From positions 9,101 to 45,564 of the forward strand of contig DHOG01000125.1 in assembly GCA_002410715.1 (NCBI GenBank): a stretch of DNA of 36,464 nt, given 5' to 3'. Below, in pieces: positions 25,333 to 33,527 of the stretch. The translations under genes and the position numbers were made by a program. Source of the stretch: Ruminococcaceae bacterium UBA5396 (GTDB taxonomy: Bacteria; Bacillota; Clostridia; Oscillospirales; Acutalibacteraceae). Below the pieces are notes generated by a model, which worked only from the letters and a program-made list of their open reading frames with translations, ran no database searches and had not been told where the DNA came from. Each line of letters begins with the position of its first letter. Positions within the stretch are counted from its first letter, which is position 1.

Positions 25333-26199
25333 TTGGCAATCAACCTGATGTACCATATTGCTGAAAAACAATCTTCTTTCTCAAAGGGTCAGCGGCTGAT
25401 CGCAAACTATATTACAGAAAACTATGACAAGGCAGCATTTATGACTGCTTTTCGCCTTGGTCAGGCTGTAGGGGTTAGCGAGTCGACTGTTGTCAGATTT
25501 GCCACAGAGCTTGGTTTTGACGGATATCCTCAGCTTCAAAAAGCAGTGCAGGAGCTTGTTCGAAGCAAACTGACATCCGTACAGCGCATTGAGGTTACCA
25601 GGGCGTATATGGAGGAGAATGAAGTACTAGAGAATGTAATCGCCTGCGATCTTGCCAATATACGTCAGACTTTGGAGGAAATACCACACGATGTTTTTTA
25701 TGAAGCGATTGATGCAATTGTGTCGGCAAGAAGGGTGTATCTATTTGGTGCCGGAAGCTGCCGGTCACTTGCAATGTTTACCGCCTATTATCTTAAGATG
25801 CTCATGCTGGATGTACAATTGATATATACATCTAGTGAAACCGAGATTTTTGAGGAAATGCTTCATATCAATTCTCAGGACGTCGCACTTGGTATCAGCT
25901 TTCCTCGATATTCCAGCAAGTCGGTAAAAGCAATGCATTTTGCGTCATCAAGGAATGCCAAAGTTGTGGCAATTACCGATAGTAAAATGTCGCCGATCGC
26001 TGAATTCGCAAATTATTTACTGCTTGCACACAGTGATATGGCAACCATCGTTGACTCACTGGTGGCTCCGTTAAGTATAATAAATGCTATGATTGTTGCA
26101 ATATCACTAAAGAAAAAGGATGCTATAACACACAGGCTTACAGAGCTTGAGAAGCTTTGGGAAGAACATGAAGTATATCAGAAATTTCCCGAAACTTAG
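25333..26199 (+). CDS. MurR/RpiR family transcriptional regulator
   Basis: A 288-residue regulator with an N-terminal RpiR helix-turn-helix (about 1-75; FRLGQAVGVSESTVVRFATE) and a C-terminal SIS sugar-phosphate-binding domain (about 125-260; YLFGAGSCRSLAMF and GISFPRYSSKSVKAM). Such proteins sense phosphosugars or amino sugars. The start is taken as TTG at 25333, five bases after GAGGTGA; an in-frame GTG at 25324 overlaps the ribosome site. The adjoining genes are not sugar genes, so the target is not evident. The orphan sugar ATPase at 19868 is a distant candidate only. Confidence 0.9.
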   Translation: MAINLMYHIAEKQSSFSKGQRLIANYITENYDKAAFMTAFRLGQAVGVSESTVVRFATELGFDGYPQLQKAVQELVRSKLTSVQRIEVTRAYMEENEVLENVIACDLANIRQTLEEIPHDVFYEAIDAIVSARRVYLFGAGSCRSLAMFTAYYLKMLMLDVQLIYTSSETEIFEEMLHINSQDVALGISFPRYSSKSVKAMHFASSRNAKVVAITDSKMSPIAEFANYLLLAHSDMATIVDSLVAPLSIINAMIVAISLKKKDAITHRLTELEKLWEEHEVYQKFPET

Positions 26200-26243
26200 G
26201 GCTGCTGAAAGGATTTGATTCTATTACATCATCGGGTAAACAA

Positions 26244-27470
26244 ATGGTTCTGGTTGTAGGTGGCGGCGCTGCAGGTTTAATCGCCGGTGCCGTTGCCGCG
26301 GAGAGAGGTCTTAGCGTTACCGTCTTGGAACGGAATGAGCGTATGGCACGCAAGCTCATGATTACAGGAAAAGGACGCTGTAACATTACTAATAATTGTA
26401 GTATCGGTGAATTTATATCAAATGTTCCCGAAAACGGCCGCTTTTTATATAGCTCACTTACTGCGTTTACACCCCAAAAATTGATGGGGCTGTTGGAAGA
26501 GCAGGGGCTTTCAATAAAAACAGAACGCGGTAACCGCGTGTTTCCATCTTCGGATAGGGCCCGAGATGTTGTCGATACATTGGTATCTTATGCCAGGAAG
26601 GCCGGATGCAGATTCAAAAACGGTCGTGCCGCGGAATTGATTCTTGCAGATAGTCAATGCAAAGGCGTAAAACTTGAGAGTGGGGAAAGGCTGTCTGCCG
26701 ATTCTGTAATAATATGCACAGGTGGCTTGTCATATCCACTGACAGGATCAACAGGTGACGGATACACCTTTGCAAAGCAGGCAGGACATACAATTATACC
26801 CGGACGTCCATCTCTGGTCCCGCTTGTTTCGTCTGACGAATGGTGCAGAGATGTTCAGGGCTTGTCTTTGCGCAATTGTTCTCTCAAAGTTAAGGATAAC
26901 CAAGCTGGTAAAATTATTTATAAGGATTTCGGTGAAATGCTGTTTACGCATTTCGGTGTATCAGGCCCGATGATCCTAAGTGCAAGTGCACATATGCGAA
27001 AAATGCAGCCAGGGCGTTATACAATTTTGATTGATCTCAAACCTGCTCTTACACCGGAACAGCTGGATGCACGGCTTCTAAGAGACTTTGAACAAAATAA
27101 AAACCATGATTTCGCAAATTCGCTGGGTGCTCTTCTGCCGCGTTCACTGTGCCCGGTTGCAGTGTCACTTTCGGGAATTGACCCGCATATTAAATGTAAT
27201 TCCATTACAAAAGAACAGCGCAGAAGGTTTGGAGAAATGCTGAAATCACTGCCGGTAACCATTTCAGGATTCCGTCCGGTTGAAGAAGCCATTATAACCT
27301 CGGGTGGGGTAAAGGTTACCGAAATTGATGCCAAGACGATGCAATCAAAGATAGTAAAGGGTTTATATTTTGCCGGAGAAATTCTTGATGTGGATGCGTA
27401 CACAGGCGGGTTTAATCTTCAGATTGCATTTTCAACCGGAGCGGCAGCAGGAAGTCATGTGCTGGAATAA
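26244..27470 (+). CDS. HI0933/BaiN-like NAD(P)/FAD-dependent oxidoreductase
   Basis: A 408-residue flavoprotein of the HI0933/YhiN group, sometimes annotated as BaiN-like or aminoacetone oxidase. The FAD-binding GGGAAG is at residues 6-11, followed by GKGRCNITNN (about 42-51), VIICTGGLSYPLTGSTGDGY in the middle, and the C-terminal GGVKVTEID and GEILDVDAYTGGFNLQIA. The physiological substrate is unknown. The ATG at 26244 has no good ribosome site. The frame is open upstream to the previous stop, and an ATT at 26223 lies nine bases after AAAGGA, so a rare ATT start cannot be excluded. In many Clostridia this gene stands before cmk, as here. Confidence 0.88.
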   Translation: MVLVVGGGAAGLIAGAVAAERGLSVTVLERNERMARKLMITGKGRCNITNNCSIGEFISNVPENGRFLYSSLTAFTPQKLMGLLEEQGLSIKTERGNRVFPSSDRARDVVDTLVSYARKAGCRFKNGRAAELILADSQCKGVKLESGERLSADSVIICTGGLSYPLTGSTGDGYTFAKQAGHTIIPGRPSLVPLVSSDEWCRDVQGLSLRNCSLKVKDNQAGKIIYKDFGEMLFTHFGVSGPMILSASAHMRKMQPGRYTILIDLKPALTPEQLDARLLRDFEQNKNHDFANSLGALLPRSLCPVAVSLSGIDPHIKCNSITKEQRRRFGEMLKSLPVTISGFRPVEEAIITSGGVKVTEIDAKTMQSKIVKGLYFAGEILDVDAYTGGFNLQIAFSTGAAAGSHVLE

Positions 27471-27520
27471 AAAATAATTCTTGACGTTTCAAAATTGTTG
27501 GTTAGAAAACGCTAAGAATC

Positions 27521-27561
27521 GGTTTTATGTCCTTACGGACGTAAAACCCAGAAAGGACATG
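27521..27561 (+). repeat. Ribosome-site hairpin element, copy 2 (cmk leader)
   Basis: GGTTTTATGTCC (27521-27532) and GGACGTAAAACC (27537-27548) form a 12-bp hairpin with a TTAC loop. GAAAGGACATG follows (27551-27561). In the alternative fold ATGTCCTT (27527-27534) pairs with AAGGACAT (27553-27560), which hides the ribosome site. The T-G pair in the stem favours function in the sense strand of cmk. Confidence 0.65.
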
Positions 27562-27567
27562 GATATA

Positions 27568-28272
27568 ATGAGTAAACCGTTCTCTATTGCAATTGACGGC
27601 CCGTCAGGAGCTGGAAAGAGCACCATTGCAAAGCGATTGGCAAAGGATATGGGGATTCTTTATGTTGATACCGGAGCTTTATATCGTGCAATTGGTTATG
27701 AAGTATTGAATCGCGGGGGCAAACCCGATAATCCATCCTTTGTGGAAGGGATGCTTCCAGATCTAAAGATTGAGCTCAGGCACAGCGACGGTTCGCAGCG
27801 CGTATATATTAATGATGAGGATGTCACCCATAGGATTAGAACGCCGGATGTTTCCATGGCTGCATCTGCGGTTTCGGCAATTCCTGCAGTTCGCCGATTT
27901 TTATTTGACCTACAAAGGGACATCGCGAACAAAAATGATGTTATAATGGATGGACGAGATATAGGCACCGTTGTTCTTCCATATGCTGATGTGAAAATAT
28001 TTCTGACAGCTTCGGCAGAAGACCGTGCAAAACGCAGGTATGACGAATTAATATCAAAAGGCGTTGAAACATCCTATGAAGATGTTCTGTCAGATATGAT
28101 AAAGCGCGATTACGATGACTCCCATCGTGAGACAGCGCCCCTTAAGGCTGCTGATGATGCGGTTACTGTTGATACATCGGGGAATACCTTGGAGCAGTCA
28201 GTAGATATTCTAAAAGAAATAATCCAAAGTATTAATTCAAAAAGCAAAGGGTTTTATCTGCCAAAAGAATAG
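27568..28272 (+). CDS. cmk: Cytidylate kinase
   Basis: A 234-residue kinase that phosphorylates CMP and dCMP. The P-loop is GPSGAGKST near residues 11-19, followed by YVDTGALYRAIGYE and MDGRDIGTVVLP (the CMP-binding segment). The lid region contains AEDRAKRRYDEL. The start is the ATG at 27568, ten bases after AAAGGA; an in-frame ATG at 27559 is too close to it. The frame is open further upstream but that is leader. It forms a cluster with plsC and ispH-S1, and a hairpin element precedes it that could regulate translation. Confidence 0.95.
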   Translation: MSKPFSIAIDGPSGAGKSTIAKRLAKDMGILYVDTGALYRAIGYEVLNRGGKPDNPSFVEGMLPDLKIELRHSDGSQRVYINDEDVTHRIRTPDVSMAASAVSAIPAVRRFLFDLQRDIANKNDVIMDGRDIGTVVLPYADVKIFLTASAEDRAKRRYDELISKGVETSYEDVLSDMIKRDYDDSHRETAPLKAADDAVTVDTSGNTLEQSVDILKEIIQSINSKSKGFYLPKE

Positions 28273-28312
28273 CATCCATAGAGGAAAAATCGGAAAGGAC
28301 ATTGTTTTAATT

Positions 28313-28912
28313 ATGAGATTTGGTCGTTTTTTATTATGGCTGGTTCGACCCTTATTTTATCTTCTTTTCCCATACAAACTATCAGGATTGGAGAATATTC
28401 CTGCTTCAGACGGCAAGCCGCTTATTCTATGTTCCAATCATATATCAAACATCGATCCGGTTTTTCTCCTTATGGGTTTCAAGCACAGACCAATACACTA
28501 CATGGCAAAAGCGGAGCTTTTTAAAGGGCCTCTCGCCACATGGTTTTTTTCAAACGTTTTTGGTGCCTTTCCTGTTAATAGAGGAAAAGGAGATACCGGT
28601 TCACTTGATACCGCCGAGCGAATTGTGCGTGAGGGCAAGCTAATGGGTATTTTTCCGGAAGGTACGCGCTCAAAAGACGGAAAGCTTGGTCGTGCAAAGT
28701 CTGGGGCTGCATTAATCGCAGCCCGAACAGGTGCAGATATTCTGCCTGTCGCAATTAAAACCAAAGAACAGAAGGTTCGCTTGTTTCGCAAAACACTTAT
28801 TTATGTCGGGAAACCAATTTCATCTGCTGAGCTCCATTTGGATAGTCAAAATCCTGATTTAAGGTATGCTTCTCGCCTTATTATGGAACGTATCGCTGTT
28901 ATGATGGGGTAG
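28313..28912 (+). CDS. plsC: 1-acyl-sn-glycerol-3-phosphate acyltransferase
   Basis: A 199-residue membrane-associated acyltransferase of phospholipid synthesis that makes phosphatidic acid from lysophosphatidic acid. The catalytic H-x4-D motif is NHISNID (H43, D48). The substrate-binding motif is FPEGTRSKDG, and an N-terminal hydrophobic segment (about 5-20) anchors it. AAAGGA is 13 bases from the ATG, a longer gap than usual. Upstream, GGAAAGGACAT repeats the end of the hairpin element seen before cmk, but the pairing partner is missing. It lies 40 bases after cmk and 17 before the ispH fusion. Confidence 0.93.
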   Translation: MRFGRFLLWLVRPLFYLLFPYKLSGLENIPASDGKPLILCSNHISNIDPVFLLMGFKHRPIHYMAKAELFKGPLATWFFSNVFGAFPVNRGKGDTGSLDTAERIVREGKLMGIFPEGTRSKDGKLGRAKSGAALIAARTGADILPVAIKTKEQKVRLFRKTLIYVGKPISSAELHLDSQNPDLRYASRLIMERIAVMMG

Positions 28913-28929
28913 AAGTCGGATAGAAAGGC

Positions 28930-31113
28930 ATGATTTTTAAATTGAACATATTGTTAGCAAAATCAGCCGGGTTTTGTTTTGGCGTAAGTAAAGCGGTGGA
29001 TACGGTTAACCAACTGCTTGATAGCGGAGAACGGGTATCTACACTGGGACCCATCATTCACAATCCGCAGGTGGTTGCCGGGTTTGAAGAACGGGGCGTT
29101 GGTATTGTAAGCTCATCAAAAGATACACCTGAGGATACAGTTCTTGTAATTCGTTCGCATGGTGTTTCCCGGGAAGTATATGAAGAAATTCAAAAGAGTG
29201 GGATCAGGGTTTGTGATGCAACATGCCCGTTTGTTTCCAAGATACATCGTATCGTTGCCCGTGAATCATTGAATGGTGCGACGGTAATCATAGCCGGTAA
29301 TCCAGGTCATCCGGAGGTCACCGGTATATGCGGTCATTGCTCGGGCGCTTCATTTGTTGTTTCCACTCCTGAGGATCTAGTAGAGCTGGCCCAAAAAAAA
29401 CTTGTTAATCCTTCTGATAAAATCATTATGGTAGCGCAAACTACTTTTAACGCTTCAATATGGGAAAAATGCGCGAAAATTGCAAAAAAACTCTATACAA
29501 ACCTTATGATTTTTGATACAATATGTAATGCTACTGCCGAGCGGCAGAATGAAGCCACCGAACTTGCTAAAAAAAGCGATCTTATGGTGATTGTCGGAGG
29601 GCGTGAAAGTTCAAACACTGCGAAGCTCAGGGATGTTTGTTCGGATTACTGTCCTACGTTTCTTATCGAAACTGCGGACGAGCTTAACCCCTCGATGTTT
29701 CAGGGTGTTCAGACGGTTGGTATAACCGCCGGTGCTTCTACGCCTGCCGATATTATAAAGGAGGTACTTTCAACCATGTCCGAAATTATCAGCACAAATG
29801 AAAACGAAATCAAAGAAGCACAATCCTCAGTCGAAACCACACAGGATGTAGTGACAACTCCATACGAGGTTGATGTGGATTCAAATGTGGCGGATGCTCC
29901 GGAGAAATCGTTTGAGGAAATGAGCTTCGAAGAAGCACTTGAGGCATCTCTTCAAAGCTTGAGCACAGATGAAAGGGTACGCGGCGTGGTTGTCGGGATT
30001 GCACCAAATGAGGTGCAGGTAGAGGTTGTTGGCCGTAAGCAGACCGGGTATATTCCGGTAAATGAGCTTTCGGCTGACCCGAATGTAAATCCTGAAGAAG
30101 TCGTTACAATCGGGGAAGAACTTGATCTGTTAATTATGCGTACAAACGACCAGGAAGGCACCATCATGCTCTCCAAAAAACGGATCGATGCCCTTAAAGG
30201 CTGGGACAAAGTTGTTAAGGCAGAAGAGAGCGGAGAGATTCTTGACGGAGTAATTACAGATGTAATAAAAGGCGGCGTTTTGGCTGTTACAAATGGTGTT
30301 CGTGTATTCATACCGGCATCTCATGCTTCTGCTTCTCGTATGGAGGATCTTACTCCCTTGTTAAAGCAACAGGTGCGCTTTAAGATAATTGAAACAAATA
30401 AGAACCGCCGCCGTGCAGTTGGATCGATTCGTCTGGTTGCTCGTGAAGAACGCAAGAAAAAGGAAGATGCTTTCTGGGCTACGGTGGAGGTTGGACAAAG
30501 GTTTACAGGCGTTGTCAAGTCCCTGACATCCTACGGTGCATTTGTGGATCTTGGCGGTGTAGACGGTATGATTCATATATCCGAGCTTTCATGGAAGCGG
30601 ATTAAGCATCCTTCGGAGATTGTCAATGTAGGCGACACGGTTGATGTTTACATCCGGGATCTTAATGCTGAAAAGAAGAAAATATCTCTAGGCTATCGTA
30701 AATCAGAGGATAATCCGTGGGAAATCTTTAAAACAAATTATCCTGTCAGCTCGATTGTGAATGCAAAAATCGTGGGCATGACCACATTCGGTGCTTTTGC
30801 ACAGATTATACCGGGTATTGATGGACTGATTCATATTTCACAGATTGCCGATCGGCGGATTGATAAGCCACAGGATGAGCTTGAAATTGGTCAGGAAGTT
30901 TCGGTAAAAATAATAAAAGTAGATTATGAAAATAAAAGAATCAGCCTTTCAATTCGCGCCCTGTTAGAGAAAGCTGATGAAGAGGAACAGGCTGAAAAAG
31001 AAGAAACAAAAGAAGAACCTGTTATTGAAGAGGTTGCAAAAGAAGAACCTGTTAATGAGGAGACTATAGCCGAAGAGCCGGTAACAGAAGATTCAGCCTC
31101 TGCTCAGGAATAA
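28930..31113 (+). CDS. ispH: IspH-ribosomal protein S1 fusion
   Basis: A 727-residue fusion known from many Clostridia. Residues 1-285 are IspH, which reduces HMBPP to IPP and DMAPP in the MEP isoprenoid pathway with a 4Fe-4S cluster. Ligand cysteines are C16, C99 and C199, and histidines H44, H77 and H127 and E129 (GHPEVTG) are conserved. An acidic linker (about 285-342) leads to four S1 domains (about 343-418, 433-505, 520-592, 604-677), the last two best conserved (SYGAFVDLGGVDGMIHISE and TFGAFAQIIPGIDGLIHIS). A Glu-rich tail ends the protein. The start may be TTG at 28942, which gives the usual IspH N-terminus. It ends the cmk cluster. Confidence 0.94.
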   Translation: MIFKLNILLAKSAGFCFGVSKAVDTVNQLLDSGERVSTLGPIIHNPQVVAGFEERGVGIVSSSKDTPEDTVLVIRSHGVSREVYEEIQKSGIRVCDATCPFVSKIHRIVARESLNGATVIIAGNPGHPEVTGICGHCSGASFVVSTPEDLVELAQKKLVNPSDKIIMVAQTTFNASIWEKCAKIAKKLYTNLMIFDTICNATAERQNEATELAKKSDLMVIVGGRESSNTAKLRDVCSDYCPTFLIETADELNPSMFQGVQTVGITAGASTPADIIKEVLSTMSEIISTNENEIKEAQSSVETTQDVVTTPYEVDVDSNVADAPEKSFEEMSFEEALEASLQSLSTDERVRGVVVGIAPNEVQVEVVGRKQTGYIPVNELSADPNVNPEEVVTIGEELDLLIMRTNDQEGTIMLSKKRIDALKGWDKVVKAEESGEILDGVITDVIKGGVLAVTNGVRVFIPASHASASRMEDLTPLLKQQVRFKIIETNKNRRRAVGSIRLVAREERKKKEDAFWATVEVGQRFTGVVKSLTSYGAFVDLGGVDGMIHISELSWKRIKHPSEIVNVGDTVDVYIRDLNAEKKKISLGYRKSEDNPWEIFKTNYPVSSIVNAKIVGMTTFGAFAQIIPGIDGLIHISQIADRRIDKPQDELEIGQEVSVKIIKVDYENKRISLSIRALLEKADEEEQAEKEETKEEPVIEEVAKEEPVNEETIAEEPVTEDSASAQE

Positions 31114-31126
31114 CTTCAGGTATTGA

Positions 31127-31158
31127 AAACACCGTGTGCAAATCTGCACACGGTGTTT
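31127..31158 (+). terminator. Terminator of the cmk cluster
   Basis: Perfect 14-bp arms (31127-31140 and 31145-31158) around a 4-base loop, ending in TTT. Confidence 0.8.
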
Positions 31159-31286
31159 CATCAAGGTAGATCGCTCTATTCTCCATATGCTTCAATAGGG
31201 GAGATGTGCAAAAACTCTTATATGTTGTGCGGTTTGCTAATTTATGATACCATTGGATAACAGTATGATGTTTTGGATGTGTAGGA

Positions 31287-31910
31287 ATGAATGAAAAGAT
31301 AACACCACCGGTTTATGCCCAAATTGCGTTGGATGTTGCAAACAGAATTGCACGTGGGGATCTTAAGGAAAATACAAAACTGCATGGGAGATCCGTTTTG
31401 TCTTCTGAATATGGTGTATCTCCCGAAACAATCCGACGGGCGTTGAGGCTGCTTGAGGATATGCATATTGTACAAGTGAAGCAAAACAGTGGTACCATAG
31501 TTAAATCTGCAGAACATGCAAGAATATATGTTGAAAAATTTAATGAGCAAAATGATGTACGTGCTTTATATCGAAAATTGAAAAGCCTAATCGCGCAACA
31601 GCGTGAAATAAATAATCATATATTTGAAATAGCTAACTTAATAGTCAGGACCAGCGATAAGTTCTCAAAATCAAATCCTTTCCAAAATTTCGAAATTGAT
31701 ATTCCTGATGAATCGCCGATTGTTGGAAAGAATTTTCAAGAACTTAAGTTTTGGCAGGAAACAGGAGCTACCATTATTGCAATACGCAGGGATGATAGTA
31801 TTATCCTGTCACCAGGTCCGTATGTAGTTATAAATTCCGGCGATACTTTAATTTTTGTTGGTGACATTTCCACCATTGAACGGGTAAATGATCTGGTTCT
31901 GGGTCGTTAA
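31287..31910 (+). CDS. busR: BusR-like regulator (GntR helix-turn-helix plus RCK_C domain)
   Basis: A 207-residue protein with three parts. A GntR winged helix lies at about 8-72 (YGVSPETIRRALRLLEDMHIV), a helical linker at about 82-125, and an RCK_C (TrkA_C) domain at about 133-207 (SPIVGKNFQELKFWQETGATIIAIRR and GDTLIFVG, split here by other residues). This is the architecture of BusR, which in lactococci and streptococci binds c-di-AMP and represses the betaine importer genes. The importer operon lies directly downstream on the same strand, which supports the same role here. Naming rests on architecture and context; c-di-AMP binding is not shown. The ribosome site is weak. Confidence 0.75.
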   Translation: MNEKITPPVYAQIALDVANRIARGDLKENTKLHGRSVLSSEYGVSPETIRRALRLLEDMHIVQVKQNSGTIVKSAEHARIYVEKFNEQNDVRALYRKLKSLIAQQREINNHIFEIANLIVRTSDKFSKSNPFQNFEIDIPDESPIVGKNFQELKFWQETGATIIAIRRDDSIILSPGPYVVINSGDTLIFVGDISTIERVNDLVLGR

Positions 31911-31954
31911 ATTGGATTCCAACGCGGAATGATACCGTACTTTACACCATCGAT

Positions 31955-31990
31955 AAACAGGCACTTTCGCGTAAGCGAAAGTGCCTGTTT
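31955..31990 (+). terminator. Terminator after the BusR-like gene
   Basis: Perfect 16-bp arms (31955-31970 and 31975-31990) around a GTAA loop. It separates the regulator from the importer operon. The following AT-rich bases to 32226 hold no gene or motif I can support. Confidence 0.85.
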
Positions 31991-32226
31991 CCTTGTTGAG
32001 GGTATACTTAGATTGCACAGGATATTATACCGCTCATGTGGTTAAATCCCGTACCTGTAGATTTCTGCATGAAATATTAATCGAAATAATATGAATGTCA
32101 ATGTTGTTTTAGGATATTAACAAAATAAGTTATAAAGTATCCATTATCGATTACATTAAATTGCAGAATTGGATTATGATTTTTGCATGTGAAACCCGCA
32201 TTTTTTTGGATTTTTTACCTGAAGCG

Positions 32227-32255
32227 TTGACAGATTAAAGAACATCGTATATAAT
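32227..32255 (+). promoter_or_regulatory. Consensus sigma-A promoter of the opuA operon
   Basis: Perfect TTGACA (32227-32232), 17 bases, perfect TATAAT (32250-32255). Transcription should start near 32262. A promoter this strong would need repression, which fits an operator directly downstream. Confidence 0.9.
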
Positions 32256-32258
32256 GCT

Positions 32259-32299
32259 AAAAGTGACAACTTCAAAATATATTGGAGGTTGTCACTTTT
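32259..32299 (+). promoter_or_regulatory. Inverted repeat at the opuA start site: operator or attenuator
   Basis: AAAAGTGACAAC (32259-32270) and GTTGTCACTTTT (32288-32299) are perfect inverted copies, and imperfect complementarity extends to 15 bp. They lie at the predicted +1 and 35 bases before the opuAA start. The half-site AAGTGACA resembles, from memory, the site bound by BusR in lactic acid bacteria. As RNA it would also form a hairpin followed by TTTTTG, like a terminator. Confidence 0.65.
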
Positions 32300-32333
32300 T
32301 GTTCAATAAGATTATGTGTAAGGGAGAGTGCTT

Positions 32334-33527
32334 ATGTCAAAGGTTGAGGTCAAAGGTTTATATAAAATATTCGGTACAACGCCGAAAAAGATACTTCCTA
32401 TGATAAAAAAAGGTATGTCGAAAGACGAAATCCTGAAAAAGACCGGTCACGGTATCGGTGTTAATAATGCAAACTTTAATGTTGAAGAAGGCGAAACGTT
32501 TGTGGTGATGGGGCTTTCCGGAAGCGGAAAGTCTACGCTGATTAGATGTTTAAATTATCTGATTGAACCTACATCCGGTGAGATTTGGATTGACGATAAG
32601 AATATTGTCGGATGCAGCAAAGAAGATTTAATGGAGATACGCAGAAAAAAGATAGCAATGGTATTTCAAAACTTTGCTTTGCTGCCGCATCGTACTATCC
32701 TGGACAACATCGCTTTCGGATTGGAAATACAAAACATGGACGTAAATAAAAGACGGGAAAAGGCATCTGAAATGCTTGAGCTTGTAGGTCTAAAAGGGTA
32801 TGGGGAATCCTACCCTTCACAGCTTAGCGGTGGTATGCAGCAAAGGGTTGGGCTTGCACGTGCTTTGGCAACCGATCCCGATATTCTTTTAATGGATGAA
32901 GCCTTCAGCGCACTCGATCCTCTGATAAGAAAAGAAATGCAAATTGAACTGCTGAAGCTTCAGTCCAAAATGAAAAAAACCATTATATTCATTACCCATG
33001 ATTTGGACGAAGCATTAAAAATCGGCGACAGAATTGCAATCATGAAAGACGGAAATATCATTCAGATTGATACTCCTGAAGAAATACTTAAAAATCCTGC
33101 TGATGATTACGTAAAAGAATTCGTTCAAGATGTAAACCGCGCTAAAGTGGTTACCGCATCAACAATTATGAGAGATCCGGATACCGTCGTCTATTCAAAG
33201 GACGGGGCTAGAATTGCAGTAAGAAAAATGAAGGAAGCATCGATATCCAGTATTTTTGTCACAGACAGGGAGCGTCATTTAAAAGGGATTCTTACGATTG
33301 ACGATGCGACCAACCTTCTGAAATCCGGTAAGGATAATTTGGATTCAATTATTCATAAGGATATCAGCACTGTTTCTCCTGATACTGCGATTGAGGATTT
33401 AATGCAGTACTTTATCAATTCAAAATATCCTGTTGCGGTAACAGATGAAGAAAACAAGCTGCTGGGAATCATATTCAAGGTTTCCGTTTTAGCCGGTATT
33501 CTGGGGGAGGATATTGTAAATGTTTAG
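32334..33527 (+). CDS. opuAA: Glycine betaine/proline ABC importer ATPase
   Basis: A 397-residue ATPase of the ProV/OpuAA family that powers uptake of betaine-type osmoprotectants. Walker A is GLSGSGKST (60-68), signature LSGGMQQRVGLARA (164-177) and Walker B ILLMDE (184-189). Two CBS domains follow (about 275-332 and 338-393) and in this family can sense ionic strength or c-di-AMP. The long N-terminal segment before Walker A, with GMSKDEIL, is typical of ProV/OpuAA. The ATG at 32334 is preceded by AAGGGAGAG; an in-frame GTG at 32328 overlaps that site. It overlaps opuAB by 8 bases. Confidence 0.95.
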   Translation: MSKVEVKGLYKIFGTTPKKILPMIKKGMSKDEILKKTGHGIGVNNANFNVEEGETFVVMGLSGSGKSTLIRCLNYLIEPTSGEIWIDDKNIVGCSKEDLMEIRRKKIAMVFQNFALLPHRTILDNIAFGLEIQNMDVNKRREKASEMLELVGLKGYGESYPSQLSGGMQQRVGLARALATDPDILLMDEAFSALDPLIRKEMQIELLKLQSKMKKTIIFITHDLDEALKIGDRIAIMKDGNIIQIDTPEEILKNPADDYVKEFVQDVNRAKVVTASTIMRDPDTVVYSKDGARIAVRKMKEASISSIFVTDRERHLKGILTIDDATNLLKSGKDNLDSIIHKDISTVSPDTAIEDLMQYFINSKYPVAVTDEENKLLGIIFKVSVLAGILGEDIVNV

